A stretch of 64,000 bases of DNA from Macrobrachium rosenbergii (GCF_040412425.1 NC_089792.1:20440789-20504788), one strand, 5' to 3'; positions 1 through 12,837 are shown, counted from the first letter of the stretch. Notes: generated by a model not told the origin, from the letters alone. Numbers and translations: made by a program.

Positions 1-960
1 TTATTTAAAATTTGGTATGGTAACTGGTATCATCCTGCCCTTGTATTTCGGTTAACGTGGAAATAGGGAGTAACATTCCTTTCAAGTTTAGGTATGCTAA
101 TGCTAGTAGATTTAATGCTCCCATAAATAACCATGGTCCTTTGCCTTGATTTGCTCTTTGTTTAGTTTCAATGATTTCAGTTTTAGTATTTTTATGGTCT
201 GTTTGTCATGTACCATGTGCATGTGTACACACTGTGACCAGCAACAGCAAGAATAGTTATGGTGATGCTCTAACCATGCTACTGTTTTACCCATCCCCAG
301 AGATGAACGCGAGAAGGGAGGGAAATCGTAAATAGGTTGGTGTTCCTTGGACGTAATATAATTTCCTGGAAGAGTAATGTGATTTGTTTTAAACACATGT
401 AACTTTCCCTCTAATGCCGACTTTTTTCGGTTAAATATGGCTCTGTAACATCCTCTTACTTGACACTCCTGAAAGTTTTTTATTTTTACTTTATATTATA
501 GTCGCTGTATCAGGTTCTTTTTGTCTTGTACTGGTGATTAGTGTAAAGTAATTAATATTTGGTGTGTGAACTAATTTGTATTAAACGTTATGTTATAGTG
601 CATGTGTTTTTACAGAAAAAAATGTGTTCTTTGTTCAAAGTTACTTGCCCTGAGATGCTTTTGTTTATCAGGAGTAGCCAAGTGGTTATTCGTGTGCTTT
701 TATGCTGTCTGTAAATATTGACAAAAGGTTTACGGCTTCTTGATTTTACATATTTCTATGTAGTTTCTGTAATTTTCTCACTAATGTTTCTACCTGAGGT
801 ATGACCTGAAAAAATTTTGATCCTTTCTGCACACTATAAATGCTCATTATGAAAAGTCAAACTTATTTGTTATGATCCAGTTTACTTGTTGACCAGCAAA
901 TTGGTTTAAATATAACATCTTTCATTATAGAAAAAAACAGGGGCTTTTAAAACATACTAA
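1..960. other. AT-rich non-coding DNA
   Basis: No credible exon, RNA gene or tandem array is visible. The one sizeable open frame (112-396, minus) shows no recognisable domain and is treated as chance. Confidence 0.5.
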
Positions 961-970
961 ACCAATTTAA

Positions 971-1215
971 GAGCCTGGAGATCATCTTGAAGCCTCCGGA
1001 AGCCCCAGAAGTCTTCGGAATTCCCCCGAAGAAATCTTCGAACTCTTTCGTCTCCAGGAAGGACCAAATCCGATTCCTTCTCTATAAAACGCTGTTCTTT
1101 AGTATTGTGCAAGAAATCCAAAGTCTTCAGAGCCTGGAGATGAAGCCTTCGGAATTCCTAGAAACCTTCCGAATCCCCAGAAGCCTTCGGAATTCTTTGA
1201 ACTTGAAGGAATCCT
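971..1215. repeat. Direct repeat pair headed by GAGCCTGGAGAT
   Basis: Two copies of a unit beginning GAGCCTGGAGAT start at 971 and 1130, a spacing of 159 bp. Each contains several CTTCGGAATTC-like blocks. The region is richer in G+C than its surroundings and grades into the ~90 bp minisatellite that follows. I do not recognise it as a named family. Confidence 0.65.
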
Positions 1216-1220
1216 GAGAA

Positions 1221-1556
1221 ACGCCCATTGGATTAAAACATGTTCAAGAAGACGTCTTCACGACTCCAGGATCCTTTGAAGCCGTCTTCATCTCCTGAAG
1301 CATTCCTGGAGAAACGCCCGTTGGATTATAACGTATTCTTAAAGTCTTAAACACTCCAGGAACTTGTGGAGCCGTCTTCAGCTTCTGAACGATTTCTGGA
1401 GAAACGCCCATTGGATTATAACATCTTGAAGACGTCTTCACGACTCCAGGATCCTGTGAAGCCGTCTTCGGCTTCTGAAGAACTCCTGGATAAACACCCA
1501 TTGGATTATCATGACTTCCAGAAGTAGTCTTCTAGAATCCAGCCGTCTTCGCCTGC
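1221..1556. repeat. ~90 bp minisatellite, about 3.5 copies
   Basis: Units begin with an ACGCCCATTGGATTA-like block at 1221, 1314, 1404 and 1494, giving periods of 93, 90 and 90 bp. A GAAGACGTCTTC-type palindromic block and a CTCCAGGATCC block recur inside units. Because the period is a multiple of three, the minus strand stays open across several units as a repeated ~30-residue pattern. That is a by-product of the repeat, not evidence of a gene. Confidence 0.85.
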
Positions 1557-1809
1557 TTCTTTTCTGTTCTAAATATTTTAATTCTAAATATACACTTTCA
1601 TTCAAATTGAAGTACATGGATACAATATGAAACATTCTGGTGGAGTACCTACGCGGAACATGAAAAAGAGGGAAATCGCTGACTGGGATTTTAACATTTT
1701 GTCTTGAATATCATGAGGGGAATTATGTAGCAGCTCTTTTAATTGAACGGACTTTTCTTTGAGTACTAGATGGTTCTATTACTGTATCCCAGAATTTTTC
1801 GAAAAGTAG

Positions 1810-1896
1810 CCTTTCATTTTATCTTTTTATCGTTGTCAATTGTACAACTTTGTGTATACACAGTACATACTTTCAGTTTGTTATCAGAGCTTGGCT
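1810..1896 (+). repeat. Dispersed repeat, left copy of an inverted pair
   Basis: This segment reappears in reverse complement at 9825-9909, with shared blocks around TTCAGTTTGTTATCAGA and TGTACAAC. Both copies run into (TA)n on the same side relative to their own orientation. They look like two copies of one element whose 3' end is a TA tract. Confidence 0.7.
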
Positions 1897-1904
1897 TGCC
1901 TCAC

Positions 1905-1908
<4 letters not shown>

Positions 1909-1989
<81 letters not shown>

Positions 1990-2011
1990 TATATGTATAT
2001 ATACATATATG

Positions 2012-2098
<87 letters not shown>
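1909..2098. repeat. (TA)n microsatellite, interrupted
   Basis: About 190 bp of TA dinucleotides with a few TG and AA interruptions near 1981-2020. It directly abuts the 5' LTR. The matching tract beyond the 3' LTR at 9098 shows that the retrotransposon entered a TA array. Confidence 0.97.
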
Positions 2099-2099
<1 letters not shown>

Positions 2100-2101
<2 letters not shown>

Positions 2102-3010
2102 TTACAAATATTACTGCTGTTCGCCCTCGTAACTTTTGATTGTAAAAATATCAGCCTGACTGAGACCGGGAAAAGACGTTGTCTATATAGGAGCATCTTC
2201 AGTTCAAACCTTAACGTCCGTTGGAGAACGGGATAGGTAGCATTTAGGCCTTCCACCCTATAGGAAAATTTCCATATTCAACTTTAAAAATAGGTGGTCC
2301 TAAGGTCCTTTTTTCCTTTTTACCTGTCTCATGGCGAATGTTTTAACAAAGCGTAGACGCCTGGAAGGCATGACTGATAGGCCTGTTTTGACCCAGGCCA
2401 GGTCCGGGAAATTCAGAGAGAACCAAGCTTCCGGAGAGATAACACGTCCAGTTGACCTCTTCCCCCTTTCTTTGTCTATTATTCTATTAGTGAAGTGAAG
2501 AAACAATTGCAAGAACTCCACGTCGGTCGTTGATGCGCACAACGTTCGTCCTAAGGTAAAGTCGCTTTTTGTTCAAAACTTCGCCCATTCTTTTATCCTT
2601 TTTTTCTGTATTTCAAATTTCTCTGTTCCCCTTCTTCAGCCACCACTTACGGTATATGTGTTCACGAAGTCTAGATTAAGCCAAATTATTATGTTGTTAG
2701 CTTCAACCCCATTATTCCAGTAAAATACCTAGGGATTTAGGGTAAGCAAAATCAGGTTAAATCTCGATGCTTTTGTATGCCTCGCGTCCGAATGTTTGGA
2801 AGAACCGTTGCGTTTAAAATCAAATTCATCTCAAATATTCTTTGTTAAGGTTAATAACCCTTAACTGGCGACCTTTGGCTAATTAACGTCTGTCTTTGAG
2901 GTTAACTTTTGGCTTCAAGTGACAGGTTACGTGTAATCTTGGTTTGCAGGGCCGTAAAATTTACGTAAATTGAATAATACATGATCAACCAAGACCTCTC
3001 ACACGTAACA
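2100..3010 (+). repeat. 5' LTR
   Basis: It aligns with 8184-9097 along its whole length. By eye the two copies differ at about fifteen to twenty positions, most of them one- to three-base insertions or deletions, many in homopolymers. It starts TTTTAC after the TA tract and ends CACACGTAACA immediately before the primer-binding site. Confidence 0.92.
2182..2204 (+). promoter_or_regulatory. Possible LTR core promoter
   Basis: A TATA-like TCTATATAGG (2182-2191) is followed by TTCAGTT (2199-2205), which resembles the arthropod initiator TCAGT. The two are closer than the usual ~30 bp, so this is only a candidate. The same bases occur in the 3' LTR. Confidence 0.35.
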
Positions 3011-3026
3011 TTGGCGACCTTGCGTA
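3011..3026 (+). other. Primer-binding site
   Basis: The LTR end GTAACA is followed by TTGGCGACCTTGCG. TGG is the complement of a tRNA CCA tail. From memory, TGGCGACC is the start of the arginine-tRNA-type site in some insect Gypsy elements. The copy beyond the 3' LTR lacks these bases, as expected for an internal sequence. Confidence 0.7.
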
Positions 3027-4194
3027 GAATCTAAAGTACATTTTAGAGAAAGAATCTGGAGAAAAGGAAATTAAAATTACATTAATTCCAAAAAAAAAAA
3101 AAAAAATAAAAGTCAGATATCGAACTCCATTTCATTCTTCCAAACAAGGAACGAGGCATAATAATAAGCAGTAAAGAGAATAGTATAACAAGTGTAGCGA
3201 GAATTAGCATAGGTAGGAAGGGTGTAGAAACAGAGCAGAGAGTCATAATTTATAACGTTTAAGACAAGGACATTGTACCGTGTTCGGATTCGAGTTAAGT
3301 CGTCCATAACGTATCTTAAGGCCGGAAAAAGCGGAGCCTGTTTCATGTACACAAAGTAATTTAGAAATCGCGTCGGCAATTCCGATCGTTATTGTTTGCA
3401 TATAGCGGGAATCATTCAAAAAACCGTGTCAGTGAAGTAGCAAACGAACTGAAATAGTAATTTTACAATAAAGGTACCGTTCAGCAACGTAAATTTACGC
3501 AGGCAAGCCAGCATCTCTCTTTTCATTCTTTTGTTTAATCTCCGGGTGAGGAATACGATAACAAAAGACACAAAGTTGTTTGGTAATTTAGTTTTCCATC
3601 CGTAACGTAAAACGCTATGCATGATTGGTATATTTAAAGTAAAATCTGGATACCTGCATTTGTTGCGTTGTTTTGAATTTGTTTGAAAAAGAAAATACCC
3701 GCCATCTTGATTCTCCATGTTCGCTGTTGTTTTGAAATTGTTCGAACTGTTTGTGAGAGAACCAGCCATTTGGGGGTTTGAAAAATTTAGGCCTAACGGG
3801 ACCTTGGCCGCCATCTCAAAGACCTTGTTATTGTGACCTCTGCCCCAGACACTCTGGGGGCATTTTTTTTTTTGCTTTTCAGTAGTAAACCCACCTCCTA
3901 ATATCTTAGCTAGGAAAAAACCAAAAGATAATTTAGGCAGGGAAAGATAGGCCTTAGTTAGGAGTAATACCACAAGTTCCCATACGAATACCTACTATAA
4001 AAATCATATAAAGAAAATTTAAAATTTTTACGATAAACTTTTGTGACGTCGGCTCCCGGGAAAATTAAGATAATAAAGTAATCCCTAAGGAAGCCAAGAC
4101 GACGCATCTATATCATTTTATTAAGATCCATGCCATTGTGCATGTATAAAATCTTTGTTTACATGTTCTCAAGCAGCAAGAAATTCGCTGATTG

Positions 4195-4199
<5 letters not shown>

Positions 4200-4254
<55 letters not shown>
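4200..4254. repeat. (CT)n microsatellite
   Basis: Uninterrupted CT array of 55 bp inside the retrotransposon leader. Confidence 0.98.
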
Positions 4255-4257
<3 letters not shown>

Positions 4258-4618
4258 ATTCAAGTAAGCATTCCTAACCTAAGTGTACGTGACCCTCTTC
4301 AAAGAAAGAACGGCCGACACTAGGCTAATTAATTCGAATACAATAAGCCAAACAAAAGAAACACCTCTGTCCCACAATAGATGAGGACAAGTTAAGAGTA
4401 ATTACAATACAGTGATAAACTGTCGGTCACGAGTGAGGCCTGCTATCCAGACCGAAGCCAACAGTAGTTTTCACCCTCTGAAAAAAAGAAGGGGCCAGCA
4501 CTGGGGCCGGTACTGGGACCAGCCACTCACGAGGATCTTTAAGAAAAAAAAAAAAAACCCAAATTCACTTTATTCCACAGTGCCAATAATTTGCAGCACT
4601 CATCACTTGAATAGCTTA

Positions 4619-4646
4619 CTTCTCTCTCTCTCTCTCTCTCTCTCTC
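4619..4646. repeat. (CT)n microsatellite
   Basis: Short CT array of 28 bp, also inside the leader. Confidence 0.95.
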
Positions 4647-4996
4647 ATTCGATTGTTGCACTCTGCAGGGGGTGTAGAGTGCCTTTCCTCCCATATAGCC
4701 TAGTTGGACTCCAGTAGAGGGTCCCTAGGAACACATTGGCACCATAAGTGCCACCAAGCAAGAATCCAGAAAAATAAATAAAACAAAACCAAAAGGGAAC
4801 ACAGAAGAGAAAGTTCTTCTGGAACCTAACCTGCACCAGTGCCTAGGGATACTGAGTGCCACCAGTGTGACCTGTACACGGCACACCTGAAACTACAGTG
4901 CCACCTTTGAAAGGGTGCCACGTCATTGAAGAGACACTTCCTCGCTGCCCAAGTACGCCCAGTCGACCCGGTTAGACGCCCTTCCCCACCAGAACC

Positions 4997-6292
4997 ATGG
5001 CAGCAGAGCATTATAAAACTTTCCTGGGGCTGGGGACGGCGGCAGGTCTCACCGGCTCGGAACTTACTACCTGGGTTAAGGAGCAAGTGGACGACTTGGC
5101 CAAGCGGGAGAGAAGGAAGAAAGACTCGAGCAGAGGAAGTATGAAGAAGAACGAAGGTGTATGAAGCCGAGCAAAGGCAGTATGAAGAGGAAAGAGAAGA
5201 AAGAAGGAGACAGCATGAGTTAGCCTGCAAGGAAACTGAGTTAGCCCTAAAAGAGAAGGAGCTCGAGCTGAGAGAGCGAAAATGGAGAATGCCGAAGCTA
5301 TGGCTAGCCATCAAGCCTCCAGTCCTACACCTGCTGCATCAAACGCCCAAATTTCGAGCATCAATTCTCTAGTCCCCAAGTGGACTGAGGACGAGCCAGA
5401 AGCATGGCTGGAGGAAATCGAGGCTCTTTTTCGATAACTACAGCACCATGCAGACGGAGAGAGCCTTCATACTAGCCAAGCATATGGAGGGAAAAGCCAA
5501 GGCAGCACTTCGCTCACTGGAGAAGAGCCAGAGAGGCAACATGGCGGAAGTTCGTAGAGTCATTACAAAGGCCTACGAAATAACCCCAGAAAATGGAGAC
5601 AACGGTTCCGAGGTCTTGCCAAGGAAGTCGGCTGGTCTTGGACGGAATGGGCATGTCACAAAACCCAGTCCGGTACACGCCGCTGGTTCGACTCCTTGGC
5701 CTGCACGACGTTTGAGGATCTCTTCAATCGGACCATGCTAGAAGACCTTTTCCAATGTGTGCCAGGGCCCCTTGCAGTATATCTTAACGATAAACAGCCC
5801 TCCACACTTATGGAAGCTTGTCGCATGGCTGATTCGTGGGAAACCTTCAATCAGTCGCATAGCACCTCTCAGAAGCGAATCATCCCTCCGGCCTACCTCT
5901 CGAACTCCACTCGCCCGAAGAATGGACTGCCTAGCAAGACCCTGTGCAACTATTGCAAGAAGGGGGGCCACGCTGAAGCTGAGTGCCGATACAAACTCGG
6001 CACTAATAAGCAGCCTAACCCTACCAGCCAGAACTCCGCTCCCGATTCACCCGCTCAGCCCTCTCCTCCAACAGTTACTGCAGGCCACCGAGCCCATCCA
6101 AAAGGCCCGTGCAAATCCTGTGGGGCTGCTAGCCACTACAATGCTGGATCTCCGGCCTGTCCACATCATGTCCCCACCACCAAATTTGTCAACCTAATCA
6201 GCACTTCATTTTCTGCTGCTGGTCCGCACCGATCCTTTACCCCGAGAGACTGGAAACCCAGTTCATCTCGGTGGCCCTCTTCAGAGCACTAG
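4997..6292 (+). pseudogene. Gag polyprotein, frameshifted
   Basis: Gag packages the element RNA into cytoplasmic particles. The likely start is ATG 4997 in the context AACCATGG. In order the region shows a charged Glu/Arg/Gln-rich segment, probably coiled coil (5060-5290); a segment ending in WTEDEPEAWLEEIEALF (about 5380-5430); a SCAN-like capsid C-terminal stretch with FEDLFNRTMLEDLFQCVPG and MEACRMADSWE (5709-5850); and a perfect CCHC zinc knuckle CX2CX4HX4C (5945-5986). A second knuckle-like CX2CX4HX7C lies at 6110-6160. These pieces lie in different frames, so at least three frameshifts separate them near 5130, 5430 and 5600. The longest intact stretch is 5696-6292. Frameshifts could be real decay or assembly indels, since the LTRs also differ mainly by indels. 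Confidence 0.85.
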
Positions 6293-6303
6293 CCTGCCAG
6301 TGA

Positions 6304-6600
6304 CCCTTCCGGTCACAGTAGACACTCGCGGCAGATATTAGCCTGATCGCCAGGGCCCAAGTGCCAGCCGGTGCCATGGTTGACGAAGAAACCCGGTGGG
6401 AAATGAAGTGGATAGAGGGCCACACCATCACCGTTCCTACTGTCCAACTCCAGGTTATGACACCTTGGGGCACGATACCCCACCGCCTCGGCGTGGTAGG
6501 TGGAATTTTCGGCCCGGAGTGGCCTTCTTGTTGGGTCGGGATCTTCTCTGCGGAAGCCCGTTACCAACGCCACTTCGCAGCCACGTTACCTCCTCCACGG
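6304..6600 (+). pseudogene. Retroviral-type aspartic protease, frameshifted
   Basis: The enzyme would cleave Gag. The catalytic motif is split: VDT is read at 6318-6326, then a one- to two-base shift leads into ADISLIARAQVP in another frame. The second hallmark of the fold, LLGRDLL (6528-6548), lies in a third frame. The spacing between the motifs (about 70 codons) is normal for a retroelement protease. With two frameshifts the copy cannot be active as it stands. The LLGRDLL frame continues to the stop at 7068-7070. Confidence 0.75.
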
Positions 6601-7070
6601 AGGCCCCAGTTAAAACTCTCAACCATGACAAACCTCCACCTTCCGCCCACCAAAGTGGTCCGCGGAAGGGGCACAACCCAACCTATTTCAGGCCTAGCCC
6701 TCTCCAATCGCGAAGGGCTGGCCCACCAAGAGGTCCTCCTCCGCGAAGAGAGATTCAGGAGGAGCAGTACCGCTGCAGGATGTGCAAGCGGGCAGACCAC
6801 TCCACAAATTGGGAGGGCTGCCCAACCAAGCAACGCCCAGCGGACGCCCCCGAACAAAACTCACCGAGAGGCTACGATCTCCTGCTGGGGCAGGAATCTC
6901 TGCCGCAGCCAAACCCAAAGTCGTCCGAGAGGTATTGCACCTCCGACCCCTTGTCAGGCATGCCTGACCCTCAACTGCTGCCAGTGCCACTTGCGAGCAC
7001 TGAGCAGTGCCAGACTCCGTCCGCCACGGACGTTGAGCTACCAGTGGAAAAGGCCCCATGCCGGGTCTAA
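6601..7070 (+). pseudogene. Post-protease basic, Pro-rich segment with CCHC-like knuckle
   Basis: This continues the LLGRDLL frame to a stop at 7068-7070. It is rich in Pro, Arg, Ser and Gln. At 6774-6821 it carries CX2CX4HX6C (CRMCKRADH...C), a zinc-knuckle-like motif. No reverse transcriptase motifs follow. A knuckle after the protease is unusual. It may be part of the spacer before a deleted pol, or a piece of a second gag-like unit. Confidence 0.5.
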
Positions 7071-8172
7071 ATCATGAGGTGAATCCTCCTCCGGGAGATT
7101 TAGGATTCCCCATGCAGTTGATCATCGCGACTGGAGAGCCTCCAGCACCCGAAACTTCTTCTTTGCAAGATTCTTCTTTGCAAAATTTGAATCCAGGATG
7201 AACCCCTGGAGGATCGAAATGGTACCCTCCCTTGGAAGACCAGGAACTGGCATCCTCGGACGCAGAAGTCGAGATCGCTCTCGCTCCGGTTGTCGCAGCA
7301 GCCGGAGTAGGGAGTCCTCCCGCAGCTTTTGCAGTTGCCCCTGACTTCGCGCCCGCTAGCCCTTCTGGCCTGTCCCGGAGTCGGTGCTCTCATCACCTGC
7401 TAGGCCAGCTACTGATAGGCCTTGGAGGAAACCGAAGAAGAAGAAGAAGGGGGCGGAAGAGAGCCCAGTAGTTGCGAAGCTATATAGCTCATCCTGGCAC
7501 TAGTGCCCTCTCGGCACAGTGCCCTAACATCTAAGAGTGATCCTGGCCCCTTGCCCAGAGAAGGTAGCCAGTGTGATCTCTTCCTTCTATTTGTACCTAG
7601 CCTAGGCCACCTTAAAGTACAGTACATCAATTTAGTAGCCTTGTTCTTTCCACTTACCACCGAGCCGCAGTAATCATGTAAGTAGCATAACTAATTTCAG
7701 TAATCTTAACTATTGTGAAACGAGCCACGATGCTCGTGACACGCATGGCCCAAGACCTCAGTGAGGCACCCATTTATCATATGAGGCAACCCTCATGAAT
7801 TAACTAGTAAATTTTAATTGTATTAAACATAAACCATGTTGTAATTTAGTTAGAATATTAACTCTTATGTTGGTGCTACGGTCGGGTTAGGATAGGTTAA
7901 GCTAGGGAATATCATAGAATGTACCACTAGGCTAGGTCTAAAACACATCTTGATTGTAGGAGGTAGCCTATAATAACCGCGAGCACCTTCTAGTACTATT
8001 AGAATTAGGTTAAGTAGTGATTATAGCTCATATCCTATCTAGGGTTAGGTAGTTCTGTAGCTAGGTAGGCTAACCAGGACTAATCTGCTCAGGGAAGGAG
8101 AGTAACCTACGAGAGGCGAACAGCTTGTTTAGTATAGACCTTCACGCCCGAAAAGGGAGTGAAGGCCCTCTT
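7071..8172. other. Retrotransposon 3' internal region without pol
   Basis: About 1.1 kb with no YXDD box, RNase H or integrase signature in any frame. A short Arg/Ser-rich frame ends near 7470. Downstream the sequence is AT-rich with many GGTTAGG/CTAGG-like words. The pol region appears deleted rather than merely mutated. Confidence 0.6.
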
Positions 8173-8182
8173 AAAGGGGGAG
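8173..8182 (+). other. Polypurine tract
   Basis: AAAGGGGGAG ends one base before the 3' LTR, the expected site of plus-strand DNA priming. Its placement confirms element orientation. Confidence 0.8.
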
Positions 8183-8183
8183 C

Positions 8184-9810
<1,627 letters not shown>

Positions 9811-9824
9811 TCAGTTTCTGAAGC

Positions 9825-9909
9825 AGCCAAGTTCTGATAACAAACTGAAGGTATGTATATACACAACTCTGTACAACTGACCTAACCCCTGAAAAGATAA
9901 GATGAAAGG
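9825..9909 (-). repeat. Dispersed repeat, right copy of an inverted pair
   Basis: Reverse complement of 1810-1896, with a few small indels. Here also the (TA)n lies at the same end of the unit. Confidence 0.7.
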
Positions 9910-10214
9910 ATTTATTGTATAATGTACAATGTGACATGTGAGAGTAAAATGGAGTGATTGTATATGATGTATGTATTTATAGTGAAACTAATGTTGGAAT
10001 TGATACCGAAATAAATAGAGGGGTCCATGAGGATGTGCGGTGAAGGAGGCAATTTTTTGATCGATTAAGTTTTTTTATGGAAAAAGCAGTTTAATAGTTA
10101 CAATGGTTATAGAACGACTGGTCATCCTTCTGGTCGGAGTGATAATGCGAAATCACAGAAATGACATTTGACGATGATGCTAACTGGTGGGATCAGAAAA
10201 TGCTATTAGGAATG

Positions 10215-10563
10215 GTTGATATTTACACAGTATAGTTTACATGAAATAATGATGGCTATGGAAAGTGCACTGTTAAGGGGAAAGTTCGAAATGAATAGGA
10301 GCAAACGTCTGCTGATGAAGTTATACAAGAATTGGGAAGATGGAGTAATGATGGCCAAGGAATGCAAGTGGTTGAATCAAAGTTTTATTGGGAGTAACAT
10401 GACGGATAATGATAGGATGGTAGGAGAAGGGAGTCGCCGAAAAGGTCAGGCATGGAACATACGCCAGTGTGTGTGCAGTAGGTTTGGAGGAGGAGTGTCT
10501 ATAGAAACCCGACTTGAATTGTACCAAAGGATTGTAGTTTCAGCTGTCTTGGAAGTGAAGTGA
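10215..10563 (+). pseudogene. LINE reverse transcriptase C-terminal fragment
   Basis: An open frame of 115 codons. Its second half resembles the post-catalytic part of arthropod non-LTR reverse transcriptases: a GSNMTDNDRMVGE segment (the usual YLGS..T.DG...E block) and later ETRLELYQRIVVSAVLE, the position normally reading LY..IVVPTVLYGSE. The catalytic YADD box is absent, and the frame stops where GSETW would be expected. It is a relic of an AP-endonuclease-type LINE; the clade cannot be set by eye. The fragments at 26.6, 27.3-28.1 and 34.1 kb may belong to related elements. Confidence 0.6.
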
Positions 10564-10849
10564 GAAGAGGATGTTAAATGATAATTAAAGAAAAAAAACT
10601 GATTCAGTTCAAAGAAATTGTTTAAATAGCACTATTGATGAGGAATTTAAGGGTGAAATTACGGAAGATTGCCCAGATCTATCGCCAGTCAAATATTCCT
10701 ATTACTAATTTTTGCTAGTGCAGCTTGTCGCCATTGTGTAAGCATTAATATATCTTTAAAAGATTGCCCTGTTGATACCTATGAGTTGATGCTGCAACAG
10801 CTGTTGGCAATAAAAGGATGAGCATAAAACAATTTTAGTTTTTTGTAAA

Positions 10850-11232
10850 AGAAAACTATCGTGCCGGCTTTGTCTGTCCGTCCGCACTTTATTCTGTTCG
10901 CACTTTTTTCTGTCCGCACTTCTTCTGTCCGCCCTCAGATCTTAAAAACTACTGAAGCTAGAAGGCTGCAAATTGGTATATTTATCATCCACCCTCCAAT
11001 CATCAAACATACCAAATCGCAGCCCTCTAGTCCCAGTAGTTTTTCTTTTTTTTAAGGTTAAAATTAACCATAATCGTGCTTCTGGCAACGATATAGGATA
11101 GGCTACCACTGGGCCATGGTTAAAGATTCATGGGCCGCGGCTCATACTGCATTATACCAAATCACCGAAAGATAGAATCTATTTTGGGTGGCCTTGATTA
11201 TGCGCTATACAGAAAACTCGGCGCATTTTTTC
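10850..11232. repeat. Decapod interspersed repeat with internal foldback
   Basis: I recognise this from memory as a repeat common in shrimp sequence: a GCCGGCTTTGTCTGTCCGT block, a hairpin, ATCGTGCTTCTGGCAACGAT, then GGGCCGCGGCTCATAC. Inside, 10944-10978 and 11011-11045 are near-perfect inverted arms (AAAACTACTG...GGCTGCAAATTGG and its complement) around a ~32 bp loop. No coding capacity is seen. Confidence 0.75.
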
Positions 11233-11293
11233 TTGTTTGTTATTTGGAAAAACGTTGTCATTAAATATTAGACGGCACAAATGCATCAGCATC

Positions 11294-11455
<162 letters not shown>

Positions 11456-11561
11456 CGGGCGCGTATGTATGTATGGATGTCTACTCCAGCTACGAGAATT
11501 ATTGCACAAAAACGAAGATATATTTTGGCATGCCAACCTCAGTTTTGACCTCTAAATTGCT

Positions 11562-11565
<4 letters not shown>

Positions 11566-11614
<49 letters not shown>
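11566..11614. repeat. (CT)n microsatellite
   Basis: CT array of 49 bp without interruption. Confidence 0.98.
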
Positions 11615-11617
<3 letters not shown>

Positions 11618-12837
11618 TGGCGTTTGTCACATACTTCAACTGTCAAAGTTGGATAGCCGTCCTCAAACTTCTGTTATGTAACTCTCGCGTATCTTGTTTT
11701 TTCCCCTAATTTTTTGGTCAGGTGGGATGTGCTGAACGTTAGTTTCCAAAGTGGCATTCCCTTCTTAACCTGACTGCTTGTTCGTGCGGAAAAGAGTTAA
11801 GATGCGTCTTTCGATGCCCTAGTTTAATAATTATATTAAAAATATAATGCACTTCCTACAGCCTATCTGCGTTATTGGTTTTTGCTTGCGAGCTCTTATT
11901 TCATAACGAAATTATAAGGTCAGCGTACAGATGGGGAAATAAATCATCAAGTCAGCGCTAAAATAATTATTTTTAGTATTTCATTAGTAGGCAAGAAAAC
12001 AGCGTCATTTATCGATGGGATAAATGACACTGAGGCAAGTTCAGAATCAATCGTTAGCTCCCCTTTGCTTTTAATTCCGAAGAACTATTGCTGCAGTCCC
12101 GGTATTCACATCCTCGGCCGCGTGGACATAGTGCCAGGATTAGCTGATGTGGGCAGAATTAAGGTGTTTTCTTAATATTTTACTATTATTAGTATAAATT
12201 ACACGTTTACCACCTTTGCATCAGCTGTCCCTGGAGTGCAAAGCCAAAGCACGGTTCTCCGTACGTAACTTAATGAAAAGGTTAGAATTAAATCGCACTA
12301 CTTTTTTTTTCCCCAAAATGAGAATGAAAGGTCACGCTGAGTAAATTACAAATACGTCATCTCAGTCCATAGTATGGGGGTAATGTCACAAAACGAAGAT
12401 AGGAGAAAACAATATGAAAAATATGAATACCATCTGTAATACTACAGTAAAATCTAAGTTATTATATATCAAATCAGCATATCAAAAGAAAATAACATTA
12501 GTCGGTGCTTGGCGGGTCTCTGTTGTTGAAACTGGTCACGATTAGAAACGTTCATTTGACTTATCAAATGCAAAGTCTTTCTGTTTACATTATGAAAAAC
12601 TAATGACAACGCATCCACTTCCGGTGGAGCGTGGTCAGTGAGGCCAAAATGGAAATGCTTCTCATTATTATACATGTTGTAATAGGACACTGATATGCTG
12701 ATATTTTTATACTCAGCCACTTACTGTCAGTATAACATGCATTTTAGATTTACCAAGTGTTTTGTGCATGTTTTTTTATCGTTCGCATCGTTCAGGTTTC
12801 CATATTTATTGGATTATTTTCACGTAATATTAAATGA

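Larger units (their letters stand above)
3027..4996. other. Retrotransposon 5' leader, ~2 kb
   Basis: This is long untranslated DNA between primer site and gag. It has a poly-A run near 3090-3107 and two (CT)n tracts. A 185-codon open frame lies antisense at 3416-3973; it is the longest non-microsatellite frame in the window. I recognise no domain in it, and it could be chance or an unrelated insertion. The poly-A/AATAAA-like stretch at 3090-3110 may mark the end of a nested retrosequence. Confidence 0.5.

Noticed and set aside
1770..2256. Long open frames rich in Tyr-Ile, here and over every (TA)n array
   Set aside because: These are TA dinucleotide repeats read in frame; both strands give the same pattern and there is no gene context.
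5738..7059. Overlapping minus-strand frames opposite gag and protease
   Set aside because: Shadows of the plus-strand gag-pro, which carries the recognisable motifs.
7860..8060. GGTTAGG-like words suggesting telomeric repeats
   Set aside because: Words are scattered and not tandem; the arthropod TTAGG array is absent.
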